Below are positions 53,465 through 63,484 of a DNA stretch of 64,000 bases, piece by piece; position 1 is the stretch's first letter, and each line of letters starts with the position of its first letter. The translations under genes and the position numbers were made by a program. This stretch comes from Litorilituus sediminis (GTDB lineage: Bacteria > Pseudomonadota > Gammaproteobacteria > Enterobacterales > Alteromonadaceae), in assembly GCF_004295665.1 (NCBI RefSeq), contig NZ_CP034759.1:3720001-3784000 (forward strand), read 5' to 3'. Under the pieces are notes generated by a model. That model worked only from the letters and a program-made list of their open reading frames with translations. It did no database searches and was not told the DNA's origin.

Positions 53465-55643
53465 TCAGAAACTAGTTAGTACGAATAAAAATCCAGCCGA
53501 GTATTTGATTGTTGACGTGAACCAAGACCGTGCTCAAGTTGCTATTGTAGATATGCTGTGCGATCCACCTAAACGTCCTAAAGCGCAATCATTTGATTGG
53601 GTTCAGGAAAAGTTGGCTTCGAAAGAATTAAAACTGGAAGAGCACGATCACTCAGATCTATTGATGGCTGATGATTCAGAGCTTAAGCCGAGTTGGATAA
53701 AAAGACGTGATGCAGCATATTTGGCAATTTCTAGCTTAGTGGAAGACCCATATCAGTTGGATCAATATTTTTATGGTGATCCTAGTGGCATCTTAGCTCG
53801 CTTAATTAAAGAGTCTGGGCGCAGCAGAAAGTGGGTTCAAGCATCAATTAATCGATATTTTCGATACGGTAGTGTGCCAAATGCGTTGTTACCTCACTAT
53901 GAAGAGCTAGGTAAAAAATATGTTGGTCCCGAAAAGCCGATTTACAAGGAAGATGGCAGTACTTGCCTTAAATCTAAACCCGGCATAGACACACAATATG
54001 GTAACCCCTTCCGATATATAACGGTTGAAGATAAGCAGAATATATTTGAACTTTCTAAAAAGCTAAAAGACCTGCAAGAAGTTAACTTGAAGGATCTATA
54101 TGAAGATTATTGTAAAGAATACTGTGTGGTTTTAATTAGGCCAGAGGGTGCTGAAGATGATGATGTCGCTGAAGAGTTTTATGCTGTATTACCGCGCGTC
54201 CGTTTAATTAGTCCGAGAGCATTTAAGCGTCATCTTAAAAAATGTATTGGCACATTGGAGTTTATTCGTAGACGCACAGGCAGCATTCTGTATGAAAAAG
54301 ACCACGCTGGTAAACCGGGGTTAGCAGCTCATGGTTTACGAGGTCCACGAAGCCGCTATGAAATTGATAGCACTACGGCTGATATATACATTCGTTACGA
54401 CTACACCAATGACGAACAACTGAGTATTGGGCGACCAACCATCTATTTTGTAATAGATGTAGTCAGTTCAATGATCGTGGGTGTTCATGTTTGTTTTCAT
54501 GGACCAGACTGGCACGCTGAATCGCAAGCGCTCTTCAATGCTTTTACTGACAAGGTTGAGTTTTGCGGACAATTTGGGATTGAAATCACGCATAAAGATT
54601 GGCCCTGTGCAGATATTTGTAACGAATTAACGTTAGATAGAGGCACAGAAAATAGCCACAACGCGATTACTTCAGTGTTAAAAGGCAAAATTGGTATTAA
54701 AGCGGCGAATTTTAATGCGTATCACCGTGGTGATTGCAAAGGGACCGTTGAAAAAGCTTTTGATATTGTCCAAGGAAAAGCGATACCGCAGCATGAAGGT
54801 AAGGTTTACAAAGCCCCGAAAAAAGAAGATGCCCACCCGTCAAGAGGTGCTGTGTATACCTATAAGCAATTCATGCAACGTTTAATTCGAGAAATCATCC
54901 ATCGCAATAATACCGCAGCAAAAGTTGATAATCACAATTTTGAAATGTGTCGTGATGAAGTTGGTTTAACACCTCGTGATATTTGGAATTGGGGTCTCAA
55001 ACAGTCCATTTTTCCACCTATTAAAAAGTCTAAGGATGCGCTTTTGTATGCGTTGATGAAAAAGGATCGCGCTATGGTCACTGCTAAAGGCGTTAGATTC
55101 AGAGGAGTATTTTACAACAGCCCTGAAGTAATGGCGCTTAAATGGCTGGATAAAGCAAAGAATGAGGGGCATTTTGAAGAAGAAATACGATACACCGATG
55201 TAAATTCTAGCCATATTTGGTGTCGTCACCCTGAGGATAAAAAAAAGTTGATCCAAATGGAGATCACGGAGCGAAGTTGTCAATACAAAAATCGCTTGTG
55301 GGCACAAGTTTTGGCTCATCAAGAAACACTGAAAGAGCTTTTGGCTCTGCTAGATGAGCAGCGTTTTAGTGAACGTGTTCTTCTGAATATGTCGCTAGAA
55401 GAGCTGGACAATACTGTAAAAGAAGAGGTTCGCAAGCTTAAGAAGTCTCAAGCGGTTAGCCCTGATAAGACAGTAAGAGAAAGAAAACAGCAACATGGTG
55501 ATATGGAAAAACAAGTTCAATATCAAGATTTGTTAATAGCGATGGAAGATGCAGCCAATTTCACCGAAACACCAGATCCCCATGTGGTAGGTGGTGATGA
55601 GCTTTTAGATCCAACATACAAACGTAAAAATGTCGCAGCATAG
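53454..55643 (+). CDS. tnsB: TnsB DDE transposase
   Basis: A 729-residue retroviral-integrase-fold transposase that binds the end repeats and joins the 3' ends. The DDE triad is visible: Asp in YFVIDVVSSMIVG (near 332), Asp in TLDRGTENSHN (near 393) and Glu in DCKGTVEKAFDIV (near 430). HTH-like DNA-binding regions lie before the catalytic core, and a coiled C-terminal tail (about 620-729) should contact TnsC. Its binding sites are probably the repeats at 32318-32379. It starts within the end of tnsA, behind GGAGG. Confidence 0.95.
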   Translation: MQLNQKLVSTNKNPAEYLIVDVNQDRAQVAIVDMLCDPPKRPKAQSFDWVQEKLASKELKLEEHDHSDLLMADDSELKPSWIKRRDAAYLAISSLVEDPYQLDQYFYGDPSGILARLIKESGRSRKWVQASINRYFRYGSVPNALLPHYEELGKKYVGPEKPIYKEDGSTCLKSKPGIDTQYGNPFRYITVEDKQNIFELSKKLKDLQEVNLKDLYEDYCKEYCVVLIRPEGAEDDDVAEEFYAVLPRVRLISPRAFKRHLKKCIGTLEFIRRRTGSILYEKDHAGKPGLAAHGLRGPRSRYEIDSTTADIYIRYDYTNDEQLSIGRPTIYFVIDVVSSMIVGVHVCFHGPDWHAESQALFNAFTDKVEFCGQFGIEITHKDWPCADICNELTLDRGTENSHNAITSVLKGKIGIKAANFNAYHRGDCKGTVEKAFDIVQGKAIPQHEGKVYKAPKKEDAHPSRGAVYTYKQFMQRLIREIIHRNNTAAKVDNHNFEMCRDEVGLTPRDIWNWGLKQSIFPPIKKSKDALLYALMKKDRAMVTAKGVRFRGVFYNSPEVMALKWLDKAKNEGHFEEEIRYTDVNSSHIWCRHPEDKKKLIQMEITERSCQYKNRLWAQVLAHQETLKELLALLDEQRFSERVLLNMSLEELDNTVKEEVRKLKKSQAVSPDKTVRERKQQHGDMEKQVQYQDLLIAMEDAANFTETPDPHVVGGDELLDPTYKRKNVAA

Positions 55644-55653
55644 GAGAATTCAA

Positions 55654-57216
55654 ATGACAAATATTACATACATTTCACACCCAAACCCTAGCTGCAAAGG
55701 CAACCCGTTAATTGAAGGGTTAGGATACCCTATGTTACAGGAAGAAGTTGAAAAGGCATGCGATGACGGTGTTACGCAACTAGGAACGTTGGACGACGTT
55801 CCTGTTCAATACCATAGTTATTATATCCGAAGCGCCATAGATAATTTGGCTGAATGTTATATTGCTCGTGATGAAGTTTACGCTTTGTATGAGAAGCTGC
55901 GTCGGATGATTGAGGCGGGGTACAAAAATAGAAACCCTGCTGATGCGGCATTTAAGAACAAAATGATAACGGCTGTTCATCAAGATGGAAAAAATCAGCA
56001 GGAGGCGTTTCATCTAAAAGCCATTACGGGTCAGGACATCGACTCTATGCTAAGAGCAAACGGAAGCTTTTTGCTGGCTGGTCTAAGCGGTGCCGGAAAA
56101 ACTTCATTGATGGTTCGTATATTACAGCTAATGCAGCAAGAGCTTTATCATTCAACTTACATCGATCCAGATGGTAATGAAATAGAAATTGAAGAGCTTC
56201 AAATCCCATATCTTTATGTGCAAATTCATAATCGTAAGGGGCAAAAAGCGTTTTTAAAGACCGTTATAGAAGCTATCCAAGTTGCAACTAAAATTCCTTA
56301 TTTAACACGTGATGTGAAAAATGGCGATTCAGTTGACGATCTTATTCGTTTAGTTCGAAAATTAATGCTAAAACACAATGTTGGCATATTGGTTATAGAT
56401 GAGGCTCAGAATATTGCGCCAAATGTTGCTGCTGATAATGACAACAAAGTCTTAATTAGCAATGAGAAAACTTCAATTAAATTCATCGAGGAGATCTTTA
56501 ACCGCATAGGCGTACCGCTCTTTTTTATTGGCACGTTATCGACGTTAAAACTATTTGGTAAAGACGTAACTATTAGCCGCCGAACCTTAATTGATGGGAG
56601 TCTTTTACTGCTAGGGGCAGATGTCGAAGGTGGCTTTTGGAACCGATTCTTCAAGGAAATAAACTTGTGTCATTTATTAGATGGTAAACATGATCCTGAA
56701 GAACACTTAAAGCGTCACCTGCACAGCCTGACACAAGGTATCCCAGCTATCGCGATTAGCTTAATGCGAGCCGCATTGAGTCATATGTCTAAGTTTCACA
56801 AGGGTGACCAAGGCTTGACGATAAAAGCTTTATCCCACGTGTTCCGTCAACAGTTTTCTGAGCTTCATAAGCCTTTAAAGGCTCTTAAAAATGAAAAGTA
56901 CCACTTATATGAAGACTTAGCGCCTTTAGCCGACTTAGTTGAGATTAATAAAGAGATATCAAAGCAGTTGGTGGAATCTGAGTCTGAATTAAAAAATCGG
57001 AAAAAGGACAAGAAGGAGCAAACGATACCAGACACGGACAAGGAAGCAGACGCTAAAGTTGAACAGGAGCTAGATAAAGTTCGCAAAGCAAAAGTTAAAC
57101 CGAAACGTAAAAAAGTACCTGTAATGGATGCCAAACTCGCTGCAAAAATTGGAGCGAAAACCTTGTTGAAAGCAGGCTCAGGTCCAAAATCAAGTGTTAT
57201 GCCGGAGAATTCTTAA
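55654..57216 (+). CDS. tnsC: TnsC AAA+ regulator of transposition
   Basis: A 520-residue ATPase that links target recognition to TnsAB. Walker A LLAGLSGAGKTSLM (about 139-152) and Walker B GILVIDEAQNIAP (near 245-257) are intact; FFIGTLSTLKLFGKD gives the sensor region. The C-terminus is a long Lys/Glu-rich tail. I place the start at ATG 55654 with AGGAG at 55642-55646; an in-frame ATG at 55630 would overlap the end of tnsB. The stop codon overlaps the next gene's ATG by one base. Confidence 0.94.
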   Translation: MTNITYISHPNPSCKGNPLIEGLGYPMLQEEVEKACDDGVTQLGTLDDVPVQYHSYYIRSAIDNLAECYIARDEVYALYEKLRRMIEAGYKNRNPADAAFKNKMITAVHQDGKNQQEAFHLKAITGQDIDSMLRANGSFLLAGLSGAGKTSLMVRILQLMQQELYHSTYIDPDGNEIEIEELQIPYLYVQIHNRKGQKAFLKTVIEAIQVATKIPYLTRDVKNGDSVDDLIRLVRKLMLKHNVGILVIDEAQNIAPNVAADNDNKVLISNEKTSIKFIEEIFNRIGVPLFFIGTLSTLKLFGKDVTISRRTLIDGSLLLLGADVEGGFWNRFFKEINLCHLLDGKHDPEEHLKRHLHSLTQGIPAIAISLMRAALSHMSKFHKGDQGLTIKALSHVFRQQFSELHKPLKALKNEKYHLYEDLAPLADLVEINKEISKQLVESESELKNRKKDKKEQTIPDTDKEADAKVEQELDKVRKAKVKPKRKKVPVMDAKLAAKIGAKTLLKAGSGPKSSVMPENS

Positions 57217-58145
57217 TGGAACAGTTGCAAAAACTACTTCCCGGCGAAGATTTATTTGGTTTAGCTGGTCGTTCATATGTCATGAGTAGCTTTCGGGACT
57301 TCAGTGCTATGCGTCAGGAATGGCAATTAACACATTATCGTCATCTTGCGGGCGTGTTCATTAGTCGGGATTTTGAAAAACTGATTGAAGCATTAAAACT
57401 GGCACCTAGTGATGTTCACGCCAAGCATACATGCTTCAATATGCTCAATTCATCTATCTCCCAAGATGAGCTTGAACATCATCGCAGTCTTTCAAAGAAC
57501 GTTACTTTTAACATAAAAGGTAGTGAGTTAGCACAACCTTGGCGTTGGTGCTCTGAGTGTGTAAAGGAGGATATCGAAAGTTTTGGTATCCCTTATTACC
57601 ATCGTGATCACCAAGTTCCCGGTGTGAAACACTGTTCGAAGCACAAGTGTGTGTTGGTCTCAAAGTGTAATACATGTGGTAATGAGATAGGCCAATTGAG
57701 GCAACAGCCAATCCCACCACTAGATGGGCGTTGTATGAAATGCGGAAGTGAGTTTGATAGCGATATGAGACTTACATCGCCGAACACGCCTGCTGTTGAG
57801 TCACTCTGTTTAGAAATGGCTTATGGGAGGTTAAATATATCGCAGCAGCAACTTGCTATCAGGGTTCAGTATTATCTGGGAATAAGGCAAGACGATATTG
57901 AACTAGATGTAGCGAGAGCCTCGATAAGAGCATTTTATAGAGATGTTATCGACTTTTATGGTGCAGATGAGTTACGTATTCACTTACATACGGTAAAGGA
58001 GCTAAAGCAGGGATTAAAATGCCCTGCGTTTAAAGGTGCTCGTGTTTACGACCAGTATTCTACTGGTTTGCCGCTTCACCCTGTTGCAATAGCTGTCATT
58101 TGGCATTTTTTAAATGAAATGCTCGGCAACGCAATGGCAGCGTGA
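57216..58145 (+). CDS. tniQ: short TniQ-family target-selection protein
   Basis: A 309-residue TniQ protein with the zinc-binding layout of the family: WRWCSECVKED, then PGVKHCSKHKCVLVSKCNTCGNEI and GRCMKCGSEF. It opens LLPGEDLFGLAGRSYVMSSF, like TnsD/TniQ N-termini. It is shorter than TnsD of Tn7 (about 508 residues), lacking a long C-terminal DNA-binding part. It lies between tnsC (1-bp overlap) and the TnsD-like gene (4-bp gap). A second TniQ suggests a second targeting route or a heteromeric targeting complex; no cas genes are in view. Confidence 0.88.
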   Translation: MEQLQKLLPGEDLFGLAGRSYVMSSFRDFSAMRQEWQLTHYRHLAGVFISRDFEKLIEALKLAPSDVHAKHTCFNMLNSSISQDELEHHRSLSKNVTFNIKGSELAQPWRWCSECVKEDIESFGIPYYHRDHQVPGVKHCSKHKCVLVSKCNTCGNEIGQLRQQPIPPLDGRCMKCGSEFDSDMRLTSPNTPAVESLCLEMAYGRLNISQQQLAIRVQYYLGIRQDDIELDVARASIRAFYRDVIDFYGADELRIHLHTVKELKQGLKCPAFKGARVYDQYSTGLPLHPVAIAVIWHFLNEMLGNAMAA

Positions 58146-58149
58146 TGTT

Positions 58150-59748
58150 ATGCCTAGCTTCAGTTATTCGCAATTTATGGAAGGTGAGTCAATTTACGGG
58201 TTGATCACTAATTACCATGTCGCGAGTGGCAATCGGAGCTGGAAACAGACAAATTTAGATATATTTGGCCGTACACACGTGCGGCTTCATTCTGTGTTGC
58301 CCAATAACATCAGCGTGATAGCAAAATTCTTTGAAGTAGATCCAGTATATTTACTTACTCATGCGACTGGTTATCCACTCTACGCTTTTTCACTGTCGAA
58401 CCAAGCGTCTAAGCTAAAGAAAGTACTCTTATCAGCAAAAGGGCAGTTGATTGCGAGTTATTCGCGGCAAGCCCCGTCATCGCTGCCATTAGCCAAGCAA
58501 CACCGCTATTGCGCAAAGTGCATCGAAGAGTCATTTGAGAATTTTGGTACTTTGGCTTGGCGAATCGAGCATCAACTATACGGGGTAAGCCACTGCCCAG
58601 AGCATGGAGAACCATTGTTTTATCTAAATTCAGGAGAAGGAGGTATAAACAGACACTACTGTTTACCAGAAGGTGGCGAACCCATCTTATTGGAACCAAA
58701 TGATAAAGCAGTCCGCTTATCAAGCTTTGTCACTAAATTATACCGTTTACTTCAGGATGACAATCAGCCTCAAAGCGTGATTGATATGTATACTGAGTGG
58801 TTGACGATAAAAGGATTTTTAACCAAATGCGGACACATAAGAAATCGTTTTTTGGTGGATGAATTATTTAACTATTGGAAAGAGCTATTTGAAGCTACTG
58901 AAGAGCTGATACCTCTTGAGTTGAGCAATTTCAATTATGTGGCGGATATCATTCATGAACGCCGACCAGTCCATTATTTAAAACATGTTTTGCTAATGGC
59001 TTATCTTGCAAAATCACCCGAAGATTTTTTTGCATTGAGTAAAACCTCAAAACCTGATTGTGAGCCTTTAAAGCGGCACGACTCAGCATTGGAAAGTAAT
59101 GTATTTAAACTTCTTGATGATGGCAAAAGTCTGAGGGAGATCAGCGCTACTTTAGAAGTATCAGTTGGCTATGTAAAACAACTCGCCCTTCGTAATAACT
59201 ACGAAATTGATCGACGTCGATGGAAGTTAACCGATGAAATAGAGCGAGATGTTTGGCGAAAAGCATTTGTTGGATGGCATAGAGCTGATATTGCAAAACA
59301 TCATGATGTATCAGTTGGCACTGTTGAGCAACTCATTCAAAGCCACAAAGGTTTATCTGGTTGGCGTCATCATTTGGTCATGGCAAAACGAAGAGCGAAA
59401 AACCGAACTGCTTTGTTGCAAGCCATTGATAGCAATCCTCAAATTACACGAAACGAATTAAAACGCTCATTTAGTTGTTATATGTGGCTTTATAAGAATG
59501 ACCGCGAGTGGCTGTATCAAAACTTACCATCGCCACAAACCCAAAAGTATTACCCATCAGTCGATTGGGCCTCAAGAGACATATTCCTCGCTATAAAAGT
59601 TAAGTGTTTACCGGGGGCATTCAAATCATTATCTGAGTTGGACAGAGCAATCGGCGGACATGGCTGGTTGCTTCATGATGCGAAAAAGTTGCCTGAGACA
59701 ATGAAAGAGGCAGCTAAAATTATTGAAAATTCAATAGGTAAAAAATAG
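58150..59748 (+). CDS. tnsD: TnsD-like target-site recognition protein
   Basis: A 532-residue TniQ/TnsD-family protein. N-terminus SYSQFMEGESIYGLITNYHVASGNRSW; zinc cysteines in HRYCAKCIEES and VSHCPEHGEPLF. From about 315 onward, HTH-like units are seen (LREISATLEVSVGYVKQLALRNN; RADIAKHHDVSVGTVEQLIQSH), as in the TnsD C-terminus that reads a specific chromosomal site. I choose ATG 58150 because an earlier in-frame ATG (58114) lies inside tniQ. The likely target is the 3' end of gcvP, since the transposon end is 10 bp after it (inference). Confidence 0.88.
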   Translation: MPSFSYSQFMEGESIYGLITNYHVASGNRSWKQTNLDIFGRTHVRLHSVLPNNISVIAKFFEVDPVYLLTHATGYPLYAFSLSNQASKLKKVLLSAKGQLIASYSRQAPSSLPLAKQHRYCAKCIEESFENFGTLAWRIEHQLYGVSHCPEHGEPLFYLNSGEGGINRHYCLPEGGEPILLEPNDKAVRLSSFVTKLYRLLQDDNQPQSVIDMYTEWLTIKGFLTKCGHIRNRFLVDELFNYWKELFEATEELIPLELSNFNYVADIIHERRPVHYLKHVLLMAYLAKSPEDFFALSKTSKPDCEPLKRHDSALESNVFKLLDDGKSLREISATLEVSVGYVKQLALRNNYEIDRRRWKLTDEIERDVWRKAFVGWHRADIAKHHDVSVGTVEQLIQSHKGLSGWRHHLVMAKRRAKNRTALLQAIDSNPQITRNELKRSFSCYMWLYKNDREWLYQNLPSPQTQKYYPSVDWASRDIFLAIKVKCLPGAFKSLSELDRAIGGHGWLLHDAKKLPETMKEAAKIIENSIGKK

Positions 59749-59832
59749 TTAAGGATTAGATCCATGCTTTCATTATATTTTTAACCGAGTCTTTTTTACT
59801 ATTGTTGGACAACCTACCTAGGAGTTCAGCGC

Positions 59833-60150
59833 ATGAATACTATCGTTTCAGATTGGCAAATTGTTTCAGTAATGGATAAAGACGAGCACATTGGTGACGT
59901 GCTCTGGGCAACATGTGTTGAGGATATGACATTTAGGTTTTTTAAAGGCGATTACATATGTACGTCTAGGATCATAGAGAGCCGCTCAAATAGTCAGTTG
60001 ATAAGAACGCACAGTGGTAGCCTTTATCAGACACTGGGTGATGGCAAGCATTCGGTTATTCAGTTACGTGATTTTGAGTTGCTTAGAAATGGGTTTAGTC
60101 CACAGGTGATTCAGCAGCTTAATGATCATACTGGGCAAATTATACATTGA
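59833..60150 (+). CDS. unknown 105-residue protein after tnsD
   Basis: I do not recognise this gene. The protein is 105 residues, with no signal peptide, membrane segment or cysteine cluster; WQIVSVMDKDEHIGDVLWATCVED and SGSLYQTLGDGKHSVIQLRDFELL suggest a small beta-rich domain. AGGAG at 59819-59823 supports the ATG. It follows tnsD by 84 bp on the same strand, so it may be a transposon accessory gene or cargo. Confidence 0.65.
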   Translation: MNTIVSDWQIVSVMDKDEHIGDVLWATCVEDMTFRFFKGDYICTSRIIESRSNSQLIRTHSGSLYQTLGDGKHSVIQLRDFELLRNGFSPQVIQQLNDHTGQIIH

Positions 60151-60319
60151 GTAATATAATTAAATTTACTATTAGATAAATATCTTTACAATTGTACGTG
60201 TTGTTAATTTTCAACTTATTGAAATTGTTTAAGTTTAATATTGGTCTGATGTTTGCTCTTTAATAGTTAACATGCATAACCAATTCAAACAGGTTTAGCG
60301 AAATAATTTAGGAGAAGAT
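60151..60319 (+). other. non-coding gap with AT-rich DNA
   Basis: Nothing but AT-rich DNA is seen here, apart from the ribosome-binding site TAGGAGAAG for the next gene. A loose AGTAA/TTACT pairing near 60152-60172 has a different spacing from the dyads upstream and I do not count it. Confidence 0.3.
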
Positions 60320-60553
60320 ATGAGTGATTTAAACCAAGAAACTTTTTGCAATTGCTTCGGCTGCGACAGACCAATACATGTAGGTGAGCGAGTACATAGC
60401 ATTAGCTATACCAGAGAGAAGATTGTTTCGTCTAATTCGGTTCAGCCTGACTATGCTGAGGCTCTGGGTACATGGTGCAGTCCGTGTTTTGCCGAATTGC
60501 TTAAAAAAGGCAGTTGTGATGTCGCTGTTGAACATTTCATTAGTGAAGATTAA
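60320..60553 (+). CDS. unknown small Cys-rich protein
   Basis: I do not recognise the family. The protein is 77 residues with FCNCFGCDRPIHVGERVHSI near the start and GTWCSPCFAELL later: two Cys pairs about 40 residues apart with a zinc-ribbon or treble-clef look. The ribosome-binding site TAGGAG is strong. It is flanked by non-coding gaps of 169 and 223 bp, so it is probably transcribed alone. Confidence 0.65.
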   Translation: MSDLNQETFCNCFGCDRPIHVGERVHSISYTREKIVSSNSVQPDYAEALGTWCSPCFAELLKKGSCDVAVEHFISED

Positions 60554-60776
60554 TGGTTGAAGCATTCACTTTGTAACTGATTATATTTATTAGTAAAAAG
60601 CCATTTGAGAGTTGCTTCTTTCTTGTAATGTTTATAAATTAAATCGATAGGTTGATAAATAGTTACGGAAGATCAAATAAAATCTAATTGAATATCAATA
60701 ATATTTTGTTCGTCCAGATATTTAACTGAAAGCCTCGAAGTTAAAGAGCACCAGTTTTTCACAAGGAGTACGATAG
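60554..60776 (+). other. non-coding gap before the helicase gene
   Basis: AT-rich DNA with no gene or clear dyad. It ends with AAGGAG at about 60762-60767, a good ribosome-binding site for the helicase gene. Confidence 0.3.
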
Positions 60777-63461
60777 ATGGACGTTAATTCCAATTTAAAG
60801 AAATTAGCTAATGAAACAGTGGATGTATTAAAGGAAATCGCTGATAAGGCAAAAATTTCTTCATCCCAATCGGATAGCTCCAATTCCTCATCCCATCTAG
60901 CAGCCGTAAATACTTTTAATGATACTGGTGCTGTGAGTAGCATGAATAAAATTTCGAGTTCTGTTTTAGCTGCTAATCAAGCTCTACAAGATGAACCCGC
61001 TATTGCCAGAATCATTTATGATAATGGTGAGCAACGAAGAACGTTATATGTTGCAAGGAAAGGCTCAATCAGGCTAAACGATGATAATGAGTTAGCCAGT
61101 TATGGTTCACCAAAAGGACATCTTGCTTCACTAAATGTTGGAGATGAGTATAGAGTGCCTATTGACGGTCAACTTCAGTTGGTTGAAGTTATCGAAACGC
61201 TGACCATTAAACCTAGTAAAGTCGAAAACAATTGGGACTCCATTTATTCCGTTTTTACGTCAGAAGATGAAGATGTAAGCACAATTGCTCCATCACTTAG
61301 AAAGCTTTTTGAAGGTGAAATTGATCTATCCGATACGACATCTTTAGATTTACTTCTTTCAGACCAACCTGACGGTGGTGTGGTTTCTGGTGTTGCCCAC
61401 CAAGTTAGAGTGGCGATGAGCCTTAGAGATCAGCCAATTCTAGATAAAATTCAATCTGAAATATTTAGATTGCCGCTAGAGAGCCAGTTAATAATCTTGG
61501 GGCCTCCGGGAACGGGTAAAACAACAACGCTCATTAAGCGTCTGGGTCAAAAGTTAGATATTGACCTATTAGATCCCGCTGAAAAAGCGAAAATTAACAA
61601 ACTAGATTCAGGTGAAGCTGGACATAAAACGAGTTGGATCATGTTTACACCAACAGACCTACTCAAACACTATTTAAAAGAGGCTTTCGCTAAAGAGCAA
61701 GTACCAGCATCTAATGATCAGCTAAAAACATGGGATAACTTTAGTAATATTTTGGGACGGAACACGCTTTCGATTTTACAATCAGGTAATAGTAGTGGGT
61801 TTATTTTAAAACCTGATTGTTATTTAAATATTAGTGCAAGAGGCAGTTTGCCTACCGTATACGAAGATTTCATATCATTTCATCAGGTCCGTGTGGCTGA
61901 TGAATTAAGCTCAAGCATAGAACAACTGTCGTCATTTGAAGACGAGAGATTAAAGCATATATGTAGTGGTTTATTAGGCATTAAGGACCGACTAACTGAA
62001 AATAACCTAATTGAGTTTTATCGTCAGCTTGAGAAATATCAAGCTGACATTACTCAAACCATTGAAGAAATAAAAACTGGGACAGACAAGGATCTTAGAG
62101 GTTACCTAGCTCTTCAATTTAATAAAAATAAGCAGTTTATTGAGGAGCTAACAGGCGTTATCAATGATTGGAAAAGTGCGAAACTGCAAGATTCAGAAAA
62201 TGAAGAATTTGATGAAGACGATGAAGACGAAGTAATTACGACCGCTCAGCAGCAAGCGTTCAGTGATTATAAAAAAGCAATCCGAGCACTGGGTAAAGCT
62301 AAATTCTTAAAGCGAAGCCTTCCTAAGGGAAGTTTATCAACCGCTATTATTGATTGGTTAGGTGAGCGTCTACCTAATCAAGATGACCTTATTGAACTTG
62401 GTAGTTCAACTGTCATCATGACTGAGCTAAGAAAATTTAAGAACGCTGAAGTTAGATATCTAAAAGGGATCTCACGCAGCTATCGCTTGTTCCGAAAATC
62501 AGAAGAAGTATTTAAGAACTGGTTTGAGAGTACTCCTTTAAAACCAAACTATATTGAACAGTGCGAGTTAGACATTCTCATTCTTGCTAATTTAAAAATA
62601 GCTAGAGCGCTACTTAAAGAGCGATTTGTTCAACAAAAAATTGAAAGCTCTGGAGTTAGTGCAATTGAATCAGTAGCAAGTAGTTTTAAAAATCAAATCT
62701 TAGTTGATGAAGCAACTGACTTTTCTCCGATTCAATTAGCCTGTATGGAATCATTATCTGAGCCATCTATAGGTTCTTTTTTCGCCTGTGGTGATTTTAA
62801 TCAGCGTATAACTGAGCTTGGGACACAGAGTACTGAGCAACTAAATTGGATTTCACCAAAATTGAAAACAGAAAAAATTGACGTGGTTTATCGACAGAGT
62901 GAATTATTGAATCAATTTGCCAAAAAATTGTTAATGGGGATGAAAGGCGATATTGACTTCGTTGGACAACTGCCTAAGAACGCCAATCATAAAGGTGTTC
63001 CTCCCGTTATTATTGAAAACACTCATTCAACAGGGGAATGTGTTGGCTGGTTAAAAGACCGTATCCTTGAAGTTGAGAGAAACGTTGGGCAACAAGTGGA
63101 AGGGTTACCAACAATAGCGATATTGGTCAATCATGAAGATGAAGTGATACCAATGGCAGAGGCATTAACAAATGAGTTGGAAGATCATAATATTCGTGCG
63201 GAAGCATGTGTTGGAGGCAAGTCGTTAGGTGAAGCTAACGATGTGAGAGTATTTGATGTTCAGCACATTAAAGGACTGGAGTTCGAAGCCGTATTTTTTG
63301 TCGGTGTTGATGTTCTCGCTAAGAAAAATCCAGAGCTTTTTGACAAATATCTCTACGTTGGTGCGACGAGGGCTGCTACCTTTTTCGGGTTAACGTGTGA
63401 AGGGAATGCTCCTAAATTAATTGCAGATCTTAAAACAAGCTTCCGTGATTATTGGCGCTAG
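60777..63461 (+). CDS. UvrD/REP-like superfamily I helicase
   Basis: An 894-residue protein with SF1 helicase motifs in order: Walker A LIILGPPGTGKTTTLIKRLG (near 241), Walker B-type DEATDFSPIQ and GDFNQRI (near 645 and 675), VYRQSELLNQFA (motif IV), VRVFDVQHIKGLEFEAVFF (motif V) and LYVGATRAATFFGL (motif VI). The first ~230 residues are an unassigned domain (YDNGEQRRTLYVARKGSIRL). Between motifs Ia and II is a long helical insert with an acidic stretch (ENEEFDEDDEDE). It stands 23 bp before a DUF4145 gene, probably forming a two-gene defence or restriction module. Confidence 0.85.
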   Translation: MDVNSNLKKLANETVDVLKEIADKAKISSSQSDSSNSSSHLAAVNTFNDTGAVSSMNKISSSVLAANQALQDEPAIARIIYDNGEQRRTLYVARKGSIRLNDDNELASYGSPKGHLASLNVGDEYRVPIDGQLQLVEVIETLTIKPSKVENNWDSIYSVFTSEDEDVSTIAPSLRKLFEGEIDLSDTTSLDLLLSDQPDGGVVSGVAHQVRVAMSLRDQPILDKIQSEIFRLPLESQLIILGPPGTGKTTTLIKRLGQKLDIDLLDPAEKAKINKLDSGEAGHKTSWIMFTPTDLLKHYLKEAFAKEQVPASNDQLKTWDNFSNILGRNTLSILQSGNSSGFILKPDCYLNISARGSLPTVYEDFISFHQVRVADELSSSIEQLSSFEDERLKHICSGLLGIKDRLTENNLIEFYRQLEKYQADITQTIEEIKTGTDKDLRGYLALQFNKNKQFIEELTGVINDWKSAKLQDSENEEFDEDDEDEVITTAQQQAFSDYKKAIRALGKAKFLKRSLPKGSLSTAIIDWLGERLPNQDDLIELGSSTVIMTELRKFKNAEVRYLKGISRSYRLFRKSEEVFKNWFESTPLKPNYIEQCELDILILANLKIARALLKERFVQQKIESSGVSAIESVASSFKNQILVDEATDFSPIQLACMESLSEPSIGSFFACGDFNQRITELGTQSTEQLNWISPKLKTEKIDVVYRQSELLNQFAKKLLMGMKGDIDFVGQLPKNANHKGVPPVIIENTHSTGECVGWLKDRILEVERNVGQQVEGLPTIAILVNHEDEVIPMAEALTNELEDHNIRAEACVGGKSLGEANDVRVFDVQHIKGLEFEAVFFVGVDVLAKKNPELFDKYLYVGATRAATFFGLTCEGNAPKLIADLKTSFRDYWR

Positions 63462-63484
63462 TGATAAGAGTTGAAGGAGTAACG

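Noticed and set aside
59833-60150. TnsE homologue
   Set aside because: Position after tnsD is suggestive, but 105 residues is far too short for TnsE (about 540 residues) and no similarity is visible.
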